A stretch of 5,625 nt of DNA from contig CAZZHQ010000150.1 of the NCBI GenBank assembly GCA_964654015.1, positions 1 through 5,625 of the forward strand, given 5' to 3'. The notes under the pieces were generated by a model that was not told the origin of the DNA, did no database searches, and worked only from the letters and a program-made list of their open reading frames with translations. Both the position numbers and the translations under genes were made by a program. Origin of the DNA: JAUUZT01 sp964654015 (GTDB lineage: Bacteria; Chloroflexota; Dehalococcoidia; GIF9; AB-539-J10). Below are positions 1 to 5,341 of the stretch, in pieces; positions within the stretch are counted from its first letter, which is position 1; each line of letters begins with the position of its first letter.

Positions 1-50
1 GCTGCCTTCTAAGCAGCGGGTCGTGGGTTCGAATCCCCCCAGGGACGCCA
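1..50 (+). tRNA. tRNA-Arg(UCU), 3' part (5' part outside window)
   Basis: The window opens inside a tRNA. Bases 1-5 and 13-17 (GCTGC/GCAGC) form the anticodon stem around the 7-base loop CTTCTAA, which puts anticodon TCT at 8-10 and reads AGA arginine codons. The T arm has the loop TTCGAAT at 28-34, closed by 23-27 and 35-39 with one T-C mismatch. Bases 40-46 are the 3' acceptor strand, 47 is the discriminator G, and CCA at 48-50 is encoded. The D arm and 5' acceptor strand lie upstream of the window. A tyrosine recombinase 1.6 kb downstream makes this 3' end the probable attachment site of the element. The sequence resembles known bacterial tRNA-Arg(UCU) genes. Confidence 0.93.
20..50. other. 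candidate left attachment site (attL core) in tRNA 3' end
   Basis: Tyrosine recombinases commonly use the T-arm and 3' end of tRNA genes as attachment cores, and integration rebuilds the tRNA end. Element-type genes begin directly after this tRNA, and a catalytically intact tyrosine recombinase lies 1.6 kb inside. No second copy of the T-arm/CCA segment was found by eye in the rest of the window, so the other boundary must lie to the right and the core limits cannot be set. Confidence 0.45.
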
Positions 51-82
51 TCGTAATCCACTCGTGAAGCCCTACCCTTGAG

Positions 83-176
83 TTTCCTAATATTTTTCTT
101 GGAAATGTGAAATTTGGTCAACACTTTAGCTACACCTCCTATCTATCAATTTGGTCAACAACAGTTTTCCTAATAT
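83..176. repeat. two paired direct repeats beside the tRNA (A-B-B-A), possible arm sites
   Basis: Repeat A, TTTCCTAATAT, occurs at 83-93 and 166-176. Repeat B, AATTTGGTCAACA, occurs at 111-123 and 148-160. All are exact and in the same orientation. The order A-B-B-A within 94 bases, 33 bases from the tRNA end, is what one might expect of recombinase or excisionase arm-type sites near an attachment core. The right half overlaps the 3' end of the leftward HTH gene. Their function is inferred from position only. Confidence 0.6.
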
Positions 177-333
177 GCTTTGGCCTCCTCTTCCTCTTGT
201 AATCCAGGCTTAACACAATCCAATCATGGCCAAGCTTCTTAGATTTAAGTACACCTGATCTGGCTAATAACCGTACATGGTCCTGGGATAACCCTAATTT
301 CCTTGCTGCTTCAGATGTTGAATACATTCCCAT
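139..333 (-). CDS. small excisionase-like helix-turn-helix protein
   Basis: A 64-residue protein. Residues 4-45 form an excisionase/MerR-like winged helix-turn-helix: the first helix carries SEAARKLGLS, the recognition helix follows (DHVRLLARSG), then a short wing with KKLGHDWIV. The tail is strongly basic (KRKRRPK). Proteins of this kind bind DNA as recombination directionality factors or small regulators. Its place between the tRNA and the recombinase operon, pointing toward the attachment site, favours an excisionase role, but this is inference. The ATG at 333 has no SD. A good promoter ends only a few bases upstream, so the mRNA may be almost leaderless. Translation could instead begin at Met3 (327). 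The 3' end overlaps direct repeats that may be recombinase sites. Confidence 0.8.
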   Translation of the reverse strand: MGMYSTSEAARKLGLSQDHVRLLARSGVLKSKKLGHDWIVLSLDYKRKRRPKHIRKTVVDQIDR

Positions 334-341
334 TTGTATTT

Positions 342-370
342 ATTATAACTGATATCGTTTATTGTCTCAC
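342..370 (-). promoter_or_regulatory. promoter for the small HTH gene, near-leaderless
   Basis: On the minus strand a perfect -10 TATAAT (342-347) lies 17 bases downstream of GTGAGA (365-370), a 4/6 match to the -35 consensus. Transcription should start near 335, only one or two bases before the ATG at 333. This fits the lack of an SD site there. Predicted from sequence alone. Confidence 0.45.
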
Positions 371-377
371 GTTGTGA

Positions 378-1283
378 TTAACCTGGTTGACCGGGGCATA
401 ATCTGCATGTGTGCATTATGTATTTGCGCCCAAGCAATATTTCATCCAGGGATATATCAACCTTATTTTTCGCTACCACAGCTTTTTCGTAGCAATCACG
501 CACCGTTTCCAACTCAGCCATATTTACAATTCGCTGAACCATCTCTTCATATTTATCTTTGTATGCAAACGCATCAAATTCCGTTAATAGAATTCCTCGA
601 CCGTTTGCATAAAGTGATTCACGGGTATCAATAAGCCCGTGGATCCCTCTAATAAACTCTATCGGTTTCATGTTTCTATCCCTGATTATTTCCTCAATGG
701 AAAAATAGAAATTTTCAGGATCGATCATTAAAACACCCGGCCATTTCTTAGCTTCGTTGACCTCTCCGACTATATGGTGCCAGAACTGATCACACTCATC
801 CATATATGAAGTCCTGGAGTCACGCCAAATAGAATAGTCCTCCCAGAAAGCACTAATAGGGACATGCTCTTTTAAAGAAGCATAAAGCAGTTCATTTTCG
901 AAAGCTTCTACTTCCGTGGGCTGGCCGTCTCCTTTACTGTTAGCATATGCCTGTTTATGATCCATAAATACGAGCTGTTGAAAATTTCTTAATTTTTCGA
1001 TAAGAGCACGTATCTCAGATAAATGTTTATCTCTGGCTTTGACAACCAAAGGATCAGAGTACATTTCGCCAACGGCGAGTGCATTTTCTCTTGTTTCCCG
1101 CTCTTCGATACAACTCCTTACAGTGCGTGCATCGGCAGGAAGCCGTGCGGTACGGCTAATTTTACCGTCCCTTTGTTCATTAATCAGGTCATCAAGAATA
1201 GCAGTCCACTTTGTGCCATGGACCTCATATAAAGCCCATATTCTGTCCTTAACTTTTGCGGAGAATCCTTTACTCTTTTTCAT
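378..1283 (-). CDS. hypothetical protein, 301 residues
   Basis: I do not recognise the family. The protein is soluble, with no signal peptide or membrane segment visible. Residues 1-60 are basic and rich in Trp, Arg and Asp (KVKDRIWALYEVHGTKW), followed by a helical stretch that could be a helix-turn-helix of the sort found at the start of phage packaging or DNA-binding proteins. The middle (about 75-200) is acidic, aromatic and probably mostly helical. The C-terminus ends in a CxxC (Cys293, Cys296) followed by Pro-Gly-Gln-Pro-Gly. The ATG at 1283 has AAGGA 13 bases upstream, a rather long spacing. The gene diverges from the AbrB-recombinase-ATPase operon and is followed after 44 bases by the small HTH gene in the same direction. 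A DNA-binding or element-maintenance role is possible but not shown. Confidence 0.8.
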   Translation of the reverse strand: MKKSKGFSAKVKDRIWALYEVHGTKWTAILDDLINEQRDGKISRTARLPADARTVRSCIEERETRENALAVGEMYSDPLVVKARDKHLSEIRALIEKLRNFQQLVFMDHKQAYANSKGDGQPTEVEAFENELLYASLKEHVPISAFWEDYSIWRDSRTSYMDECDQFWHHIVGEVNEAKKWPGVLMIDPENFYFSIEEIIRDRNMKPIEFIRGIHGLIDTRESLYANGRGILLTEFDAFAYKDKYEEMVQRIVNMAELETVRDCYEKAVVAKNKVDISLDEILLGRKYIMHTCRLCPGQPG

Positions 1284-1337
1284 CGTGAATTTGCTGTCCT
1301 TTTGTTGTTTTCATGTCGGTTTTATGTATTTTCATAA

Positions 1338-1367
1338 ATTAAACCCTTCCGTATATTGAAAAGTGAA
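1338..1367 (-). promoter_or_regulatory. candidate leftward promoter for the 301-residue gene
   Basis: On the minus strand, TTCACT (1362-1367) and TTTAAT (1338-1343) are spaced by 18 bases, matching the consensus hexamers at 4/6 and 5/6. It overlaps the candidate rightward promoter, so one regulator bound here could affect both directions. Confidence 0.3.
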
Positions 1368-1400
1368 TATGCTGCTGCATATATTAAATCATACGGAGGG
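1344..1400. promoter_or_regulatory. nested inverted repeats over promoter and ribosome binding site
   Basis: An inner dyad, ATATGC-TGCT-GCATAT (1367-1382), lies between the -35 and -10 of the candidate rightward promoter, where an operator would be expected. An outer pair, CCCTTCCGTAT (1344-1354) and ATACGGAGGG (1391-1400), is complementary apart from one bulged base. Its right arm contains the SD of the AbrB-type gene (GGAGGG, 1395-1400). The dyads could be operators for the AbrB-type protein itself. In transcripts from the upstream promoter or from read-through, the outer stem could hide the ribosome binding site. Neither role is demonstrated. Confidence 0.45.
1356..1385 (+). promoter_or_regulatory. 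candidate rightward promoter of the abrB-recombinase-ATPase operon
   Basis: TTGAAA (1356-1361, 5/6 match) and TATATT (1380-1385, 5/6 match) are separated by 18 bases, which predicts a start near 1392 and a leader of about 20 bases. An alternative upstream pair is TTTTCA (1329-1334) with TATATT (1352-1357), spacing 17. Both TATATT copies sit in similar surroundings (TATATTGAAA and TATATTAAAT). Confidence 0.45.
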
Positions 1401-1411
1401 AAAATTAACCT

Positions 1412-1651
1412 ATGGCATCACTAACACAACGTAGCCTTATTCGTTTTGGTAAGGGTATTGCAATAACCCTGCCAAAGGGCTGGACAGACTATTACGATCT
1501 AAAACCTGGTGACAAAGTAAACGTAAAGGTGAACAGCAGATTGATCATTACCCTCATAAGAAAAGAAAAAGACCCAGCCGAAAGCTTAGCGGCACCGGCT
1601 GAGTCTACTAACCAGTCCATGAATGGAGGTGACCCCACTCATGGCAACTGA
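1412..1651 (+). CDS. SpoVT/AbrB-type (swapped-hairpin) DNA-binding protein
   Basis: A 79-residue protein. Residues 5-50 match the AbrB/MazE/SpoVT swapped-hairpin pattern: SLIRFGKGIAITLPKGW, then YDLKPGDKVNVKV, then a last strand RLIITLIRK. Such proteins dimerise and act as transition-state-type transcription regulators or as antitoxins. No toxin gene follows directly; the next gene is a recombinase, which suggests a regulator of the element rather than an antitoxin. The Ala/Pro/Ser-rich tail (55-79) is probably disordered. GGAGGG at 1395-1400 is 11 bases before the ATG. The last 11 bases overlap the start of the recombinase gene. Likely the operon's own regulator, given the dyads upstream. 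Confidence 0.85.
   Translation: MASLTQRSLIRFGKGIAITLPKGWTDYYDLKPGDKVNVKVNSRLIITLIRKEKDPAESLAAPAESTNQSMNGGDPTHGN
1571..1605 (+). promoter_or_regulatory. stem-loop inside the 3' end of the AbrB-type gene
   Basis: GACCCAGCCG (1571-1580) and CGGCTGAGTC (1596-1605) pair at 9 of 10 positions around a 15-base loop that contains the small palindrome GCTTAGC. No T-run follows, so it is not a standard intrinsic terminator. It lies 20 bases before the recombinase ribosome binding site and could tune RNA stability or expression of the downstream gene. Confidence 0.4.
1625..1632 (+). promoter_or_regulatory. strong ribosome binding site deciding the recombinase start
   Basis: GGAGGTGA lies 8 bases before the ATG at 1641 and overlaps the possible earlier ATG at 1623, which has no comparable site of its own. 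This fixes the recombinase start at 1641. The site is inside the 3' end of the AbrB-type gene, so ribosomes finishing that gene would pass over it. Confidence 0.85.
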
Positions 1652-2558
1652 CTTAAATTCTAACACTCCACGTGAATTAATCAAGCCCGGTGCCCGGGCA
1701 AAGGGCCAGAGCGCCTCAGCGAAAAACTACTTTGCGTTGTTCTTGAAATCACGGGAGGCCATGGGGGTAAGCGGCCGTACCTTGGAGTTCTACACAGAGC
1801 GGCTTTCAAAGGTACTCAGTAAAATCGATTATATCACTGTCACGCGTGAGCAGATCCGCGACACACTCAATTCAATACCGCCCAATAAATACGGCCTTTC
1901 CACACGTCACGCAAGCTACCGGGCCTTGAAAACCTTTTTCAGCTGGCTTTCACGTGAATATGGCATCACAAACCCGATGGTGGGTTTGCCATCCCCCATC
2001 CTTGGTAAGCCAATACTGCCAACCTTAACGCTTGCACAGGTCAGAGAGCTGCTGGAAAAGAGACCCGACTTACGGGCCAGGGCAATTATCGCACTACTCG
2101 TTGAAAGCGGGCTACGGCTCACGGAGCTGTCTAACCTCAGATTGCATGATATAGATTTTGAAAGCCATACAGTCAGAGTTATGGGAAAAGGCCGCAAAGA
2201 AGCCGAAGCGCCCTTCGGGCCACTTACGGAACAGTACTTAAAAGCCTGGCTGAAGAAAAATAAGGGTAAAGCTGATGCCGGCGCAAGCGTATGGGGCTTT
2301 ACAAGGTCCGGAATCGTTTCAATGTTACGGCGCTTAGAGAAGACCACCGGTATAACCTGCAATCCTCACACTTTCCGCCGTACCTTCGCCGTCTTATTGA
2401 GGAAGGCGGGTGTGGATACCATGACCATACAAAATCTTGGCCGCTGGGAAAGTATTGCGATGGTCCAGAGGTATACAAGATCATTTACCTTCCGCGATAG
2501 CCTGCGGTTTTACAAAGCGCCTCTGGGACCAGGTGTAGATAGGGGGGCGCCGTCATGA
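1641..2558 (+). CDS. tyrosine recombinase / integrase
   Basis: A 305-residue XerC/D-size site-specific recombinase, presumed to integrate and excise the element at the adjacent tRNA-Arg. Residues about 24-112 form the N-terminal SAM-like core-binding domain (NYFALFLKSREAMGVSGRTLEFY). The catalytic domain follows from about 125. The catalytic set is visible: Arg159 (SGLRLTEL), Lys183/Lys186 (GKGRK), His243 and Arg246 (HTFRR), Trp269 in the place of the second His (GRWES, as in Cre), and the nucleophile Tyr278 (QRYTRS). It therefore looks active. The start at 1641 is chosen from the GGAGGTGA site; the ATG at 1623 would add six residues. It overlaps the AbrB-type gene by 11 bases and the ATPase gene by 4 (ATGA), so all three are probably translationally coupled. 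Confidence 0.95.
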   Translation: MATDLNSNTPRELIKPGARAKGQSASAKNYFALFLKSREAMGVSGRTLEFYTERLSKVLSKIDYITVTREQIRDTLNSIPPNKYGLSTRHASYRALKTFFSWLSREYGITNPMVGLPSPILGKPILPTLTLAQVRELLEKRPDLRARAIIALLVESGLRLTELSNLRLHDIDFESHTVRVMGKGRKEAEAPFGPLTEQYLKAWLKKNKGKADAGASVWGFTRSGIVSMLRRLEKTTGITCNPHTFRRTFAVLLRKAGVDTMTIQNLGRWESIAMVQRYTRSFTFRDSLRFYKAPLGPGVDRGAPS

Positions 2559-4507
2559 ATAGTCCACAGGACCACGAGGAGTTAATTGAAATGGACATCA
2601 GGGCAGAGGTGGCCCGCCAATTCAAGGCCTCACAGAGCGACGAGGAACTCCGTGAACACAGGCGGAAAATAACTAAAGAGTCCCTTGAAAGCCAGCACAG
2701 GGAAAAGGAACGGCCTCAAGATGAGAAGAAGGGCGATAAGCAGGACGAAGCTCGCATCAATGATCAGTCCAGCTTTGTGGTAGACGGTATTGTTTTATTC
2801 GAGCAGGTCTTCAACGATGGAAAATCTGCCTTCGTCAGTTATGATACAGACACTGGCGATATTAAGATGGTTGATCAGGCGCCACAAGGTGATAGATCAA
2901 TCATGCCGCGCCAGGGGGAAGAGTTATCCCTTGGCGCAATTAAACTGAGTACCGGCACAATGGAATATGGCGACACCTTGTCGCTGCTATGGGACATAGA
3001 TCGATTCATTGAAGAATATCTGGATCTTTCCTCCAGCTTCCGCAAATTCGCCAGTTATTATATTCTACTGAGCTGGATTTATGACCGTTTCCATACGCTA
3101 CCGTATTTACGGGCTCTCGGTGATACAGGAACCGGTAAGTCCAGGTTTTTGGACACAATTGGAGGTATCTGTTATAAGGCCACGATTGTCTCAGGTTGTG
3201 TTACACCGGCGCCGATTTATAGAATGTTGCGGCGCTGGAGCGGGACCATGATACTTGACGAAGCTGACCTAAAAAACAGTGATGAGTACAGTGAAGTGGT
3301 CACAATCCTGAATTGTGGCTTTGAGAAAGGAAGGCCGGTCATTCGTGCCCAAAAGGATAACCCTGAAAAACTGCAATTCCTGCCCACCTACGGCCCCAAG
3401 GTATTCGCAACCAGGCGACGATTTAAGGATGCAGCGCTTGAAGCACGCTGCCTTACAGAGATTATGACCGAGACGACCAGGGATGACATACCGCCGACAC
3501 TGTCAAGGGCGTTCTTTACTCAACAGGAAACACTTCGCAATAAGCTATTACTCTTCCGTCTGCGTAACTACAACAAAATTGAAGCTGAATGCCCTGCAAT
3601 GGAACTACTCGGCATCGAGCCTCGGCTCAGACAGGTTAGCTCAAGTTTTACCGCTTTATTCGCAGGGCAACCAGAGGTATTGGACGACTACCGGGATTTC
3701 ATTTATGGTCACCAGAGAGACCTGATTGAGCAAAGGGCATCCACTACCGTCGGCCGGGTTGTCGAAACATTGCTCAGTTTAATTGAAAACGATACGGTTG
3801 ATACAATTGATACAAATGATATCGGCGTAAAGTTATTGCCGCTGAGCAGCGCAGATGTGGGCCAGGTATTAAATATGACGCCGCAGGCAATAGGCCAGAT
3901 CCTCAAGACCTTAGGGCTGCAAACTAAATTCACCAGGGCAGTCACCCCACCACGGCGCTGCATAGTCTATGATTCTATCAAATTGGCGAGCCTTAAAAAG
4001 CGCTATGTATTGCCCGAGGATGACCGGACAGAAGTTCTGAAGGGTATCAATTGTATCAATGGTATCAATGGTATCAAGGTACAGCCTGAAGTAGATAGTG
4101 CGCGGGATAACGACCCGCCGGAGGAACCGCCCTGGGACCCGGCTGATGACTTGCCGCTGGATGAATTTGAATCCTGCGATGTTGATGCAGAGGTTAACGT
4201 TAACCAGGAATGCCAAGCACCGGATCCACTACTAATGGAATGTATAGTTGGCGACCTTGATGAAGGTATTGCAATAGCCCCGATGACCGGCGCCGCGGTG
4301 GACCGCCGCGAGGCCATACTCGGTATGCCGGTCTATAGGGCGATCGAAATATGGCGCTCAAGAGGGTCACCTGTGTTTTACTCGCGGCAGGGGGAACATC
4401 TCCATAACCTGGACGAGTTGCTTTCAACCCCCCATTGTCCGGAGCGTTACCTGGAAGTAGTGCGGGAATGGATTAATAAATTTCATCTGACGGTTGATTC
4501 GTTTTGA
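2555..4507 (+). CDS. P-loop ATPase, probable replication helicase/primase-type protein
   Basis: A 650-residue protein. Residues 1-70 are highly charged and probably a flexible or coiled region. The ATPase core has a Walker A motif GDTGTGKS (189-196, Lys195) and a Walker B motif MILDEAD (Asp235, Glu236). FATRRRF and ALEARC (Arg298) follow, in the positions of sensor and arginine-finger elements. Residues about 425-470 look like a winged helix (SSADVGQVLNMTPQAIGQILKTLGL). Residues 515-560 are acidic and Pro-rich. A separate C-terminal module (about 583-645) carries ILGMPVYRAIEIWRSRGSPV. This layout resembles phage and plasmid helicase/primase ATPases; no primase active site is seen. AGGGGGG (2541-2547) lies 7 bases before the ATG, which overlaps the recombinase stop. 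Two opposed 9-bp repeat arrays lie inside the gene. An exact family could not be named. Confidence 0.8.
   Translation: MNSPQDHEELIEMDIRAEVARQFKASQSDEELREHRRKITKESLESQHREKERPQDEKKGDKQDEARINDQSSFVVDGIVLFEQVFNDGKSAFVSYDTDTGDIKMVDQAPQGDRSIMPRQGEELSLGAIKLSTGTMEYGDTLSLLWDIDRFIEEYLDLSSSFRKFASYYILLSWIYDRFHTLPYLRALGDTGTGKSRFLDTIGGICYKATIVSGCVTPAPIYRMLRRWSGTMILDEADLKNSDEYSEVVTILNCGFEKGRPVIRAQKDNPEKLQFLPTYGPKVFATRRRFKDAALEARCLTEIMTETTRDDIPPTLSRAFFTQQETLRNKLLLFRLRNYNKIEAECPAMELLGIEPRLRQVSSSFTALFAGQPEVLDDYRDFIYGHQRDLIEQRASTTVGRVVETLLSLIENDTVDTIDTNDIGVKLLPLSSADVGQVLNMTPQAIGQILKTLGLQTKFTRAVTPPRRCIVYDSIKLASLKKRYVLPEDDRTEVLKGINCINGINGIKVQPEVDSARDNDPPEEPPWDPADDLPLDEFESCDVDAEVNVNQECQAPDPLLMECIVGDLDEGIAIAPMTGAAVDRREAILGMPVYRAIEIWRSRGSPVFYSRQGEHLHNLDELLSTPHCPERYLEVVREWINKFHLTVDSF
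3791..3826 (+). repeat. 9-bp tandem repeat array 1 (four units) in ATPase gene
   Basis: Four consecutive 9-base units start at 3791, 3800, 3809 and 3818: GATACGGTT, GATACAATT, GATACAAAT and the diverged GATATCGGC. The period keeps the reading frame and encodes DTVDTIDTND at residues 413-422. The core TTGATAC matches the complement of the second array at 4043-4078. Confidence 0.85.
4043..4078 (-). repeat. 9-bp tandem repeat array 2 (four units), opposite orientation
   Basis: Four consecutive units on the plus strand are GGTATCAAT, TGTATCAAT, GGTATCAAT and GGTATCAAG. Read on the minus strand they give ATTGATACC-type units, the same core as array 1. The plus frame encodes GINCINGINGIK (residues 497-508). 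GTATCAATTGTATCAA at 4044-4059 is the exact reverse complement of 3798-3813. Extended to 23 bases (3791-3813 with 4044-4066) the arms pair with one mismatch and one G-T. Confidence 0.88.
4192..4205. repeat. 14-bp perfect palindrome in ATPase gene
   Basis: GGTTAACGTTAACC is its own reverse complement and lies 113 bases after array 2. It falls in the acidic linker of the protein, where codon choice is little constrained. It could bind a dimeric protein, perhaps as part of an origin with the arrays, or be chance. Confidence 0.5.
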
Positions 4508-4549
4508 TAATTATAATTCGTTTTTCGATCGTATTTCCAGTATTCGTTT
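4497..4549 (+). repeat. three ATTCGTTT direct repeats at the end of the ATPase gene
   Basis: Exact copies of ATTCGTTT lie at 4497-4504 (overlapping the last codons), 4516-4523 and 4542-4549, and the first two extend to ATTCGTTTT. Further copies on the same strand lie at 1439-1446 (inside the AbrB-type gene) and 5524-5531. Role unknown; they may be protein-binding sites. Confidence 0.45.
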
Positions 4550-4604
4550 CATGAAATTTTTATTTTTTCAAAAACACACACCATAGCCTATTGTAGACAT
4601 TACA
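4508..4604. other. AT-rich spacer after the operon
   Basis: This 97-base spacer is AT-rich. It contains the ATTCGTTT repeats, the 10-base palindrome TTTCATGAAA (4547-4556) followed by a T-rich run, and possible weak promoter matches before the next gene. The palindrome has no loop to speak of, so I see no convincing intrinsic terminator. Transcription from the operon could end here or continue. Confidence 0.35.
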
Positions 4605-4844
4605 ATGCCACATGTACGTCAGCACTGGTATTGCCCGGAGGCCAATCCCCGCCCCATCCATTACCGCTACGGCGTCTGTTTTCTCCCTCACGTGGGCATG
4701 GTCAAGACCGTGTACTATCGATACAAAGGCCGCTGGCTGCGGGCCGGCCTCCTATGTCTCAATTGTCTGCTATTCGTGCCGGACAAAAGATTCGCTCGCC
4801 TCACACACGCATCCAATATATGTATGCATGATGATAATGACTGA
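4605..4844 (+). CDS. small Cys/His-rich protein, possible zinc-binding
   Basis: A 79-residue protein of unknown function. Residues 7-60 look like a compact fold rich in aromatic and basic residues: HWYCPEANPRP, then HYRYGVCFLPHVG, then VYYRYKGRWLRAG, then LLCLNC. Cys10, Cys25, His29 and the pair Cys51/Cys54 could hold a zinc ion, although the first cysteine lacks the usual CxxC partner. This frame is chosen over two overlapping ones because its third codon positions are G/C-rich and its composition is protein-like, whereas the others are low-complexity. The tail (65-79) is less ordered. No SD precedes the ATG, so the start is less certain, but an in-frame stop at 4584-4586 limits any upstream extension. 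It follows the ATPase by 97 bases on the same strand. Confidence 0.62.
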   Translation: MPHVRQHWYCPEANPRPIHYRYGVCFLPHVGMVKTVYYRYKGRWLRAGLLCLNCLLFVPDKRFARLTHASNICMHDDND

Positions 4845-4900
4845 TGTTAAAAAGGTTCATGGGGGGGCAAAATAGAAAAGCTCATCAAATAGCCAATTAC

Positions 4901-4915
4901 CTAATAAGATATTAG
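4901..4915. promoter_or_regulatory. perfect dyad upstream of the 127-residue HTH gene, possible operator
   Basis: CTAATA-AGA-TATTAG is a perfect inverted repeat 42 bases before the start of the HTH gene. No convincing promoter hexamer pair was found around it. A regulator site, perhaps for the HTH protein itself, is the simplest reading. Confidence 0.3.
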
Positions 4916-4957
4916 AGTAATACTTGTATCTTCAAATGAATATGGAGGGTGAAATTC

Positions 4958-5341
4958 ATGGAAAATCTGCTATCCCAGAAAAAAAACACTGATTCGGCAG
5001 AGGCAATACAGTCTTTAGAAAACAGCATTAATATTTTGGCCAAAATGATAGTCAAAGCAGTGATGGAAGAACTTCTATCACAGGAGAGGATCTTCGGCCA
5101 GGTGGGCGGTAGCTTAACTTCCATCATGTCAGTAAAAGCTGGCATGACCGGGCAGCAAGAAAAAAGTCTGGTTTGTTCCGTTTCTGAAGTCACTAAACTT
5201 TTGGGCATAGGCAGAAGCACAGTCTATGCTCTTTTACACATGGGACAAATACCTTGCATTAAATATGGCAAACGGATGCTCATTCCACGGGTAGCGCTGA
5301 TGAAAATGCTGGAAGAGGCTTCAGTTGTTAAACAGATGTGA
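4958..5341 (+). CDS. excisionase-family HTH protein with helical N-terminal extension
   Basis: A 127-residue protein. Residues 1-70 are mostly helical, with a likely coiled coil (AIQSLENSINILAKMIVKAVMEELL) that may allow dimerisation. Residues about 72-118 are an excisionase-type winged HTH: SVSEVTKLLGIGRSTVYALLHMGQIP, then IKYGKRMLIPRVAL. It could be a directionality factor or a regulator of later genes. The ATG at 4958 is chosen because GGAGGGTGA (4944-4952) is well placed for it; the in-frame GTG at 4949 lies within that site and cannot use it. This is the element's second protein of this fold; the other, near the tRNA, lacks the N-terminal extension. Its last bases overlap the end of a minus-strand hicA-like remnant. 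Confidence 0.85.
   Translation: MENLLSQKKNTDSAEAIQSLENSINILAKMIVKAVMEELLSQERIFGQVGGSLTSIMSVKAGMTGQQEKSLVCSVSEVTKLLGIGRSTVYALLHMGQIPCIKYGKRMLIPRVALMKMLEEASVVKQM

Noticed and set aside
362..634. Plus-strand 90-residue frame
   Set aside because: It is antisense to the 301-residue gene, has no ribosome binding site and no protein-like pattern.
1039..1359. Plus-strand frames opposite the start of the 301-residue gene
   Set aside because: They are antisense shadows without a ribosome binding site; Ser/Leu-rich composition is typical of antisense reading.
1623..1640. Earlier recombinase start at 1623
   Set aside because: GGAGGTGA at 1625-1632 is correctly spaced for 1641 and overlaps the beginning of the longer version.
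1916..2362. Minus-strand 148-residue frame in the recombinase gene
   Set aside because: It lies wholly antisense to a gene with a complete catalytic motif set.
3791..4078. CRISPR-like repeats
   Set aside because: The units are 9 bases, directly adjacent with no spacers, in phase with a coding frame, and reversed between the two arrays.
3911..4317. Minus-strand frames over the second repeat array (DTIDTIDTIDT and a Ser-rich frame)
   Set aside because: They are antisense to the ATPase; the repeated peptide comes only from the 9-bp repeats and the Ser-rich frame is low complexity.
4547..4568. Intrinsic terminator after the ATPase gene
   Set aside because: TTTCATGAAA is followed by a T-rich run, but it is AT-rich and has no room for a loop, so it is unlikely to terminate efficiently.
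4612..4875. Two other plus frames overlapping the small Cys/His-rich gene
   Set aside because: Their composition is not protein-like and their codon pattern is weaker than that of the frame starting at 4605; neither has a ribosome binding site.
4949..4957. GTG start at 4949 for the 127-residue HTH gene
   Set aside because: The GTG is part of the ribosome binding site itself; the ATG at 4958 is well spaced.
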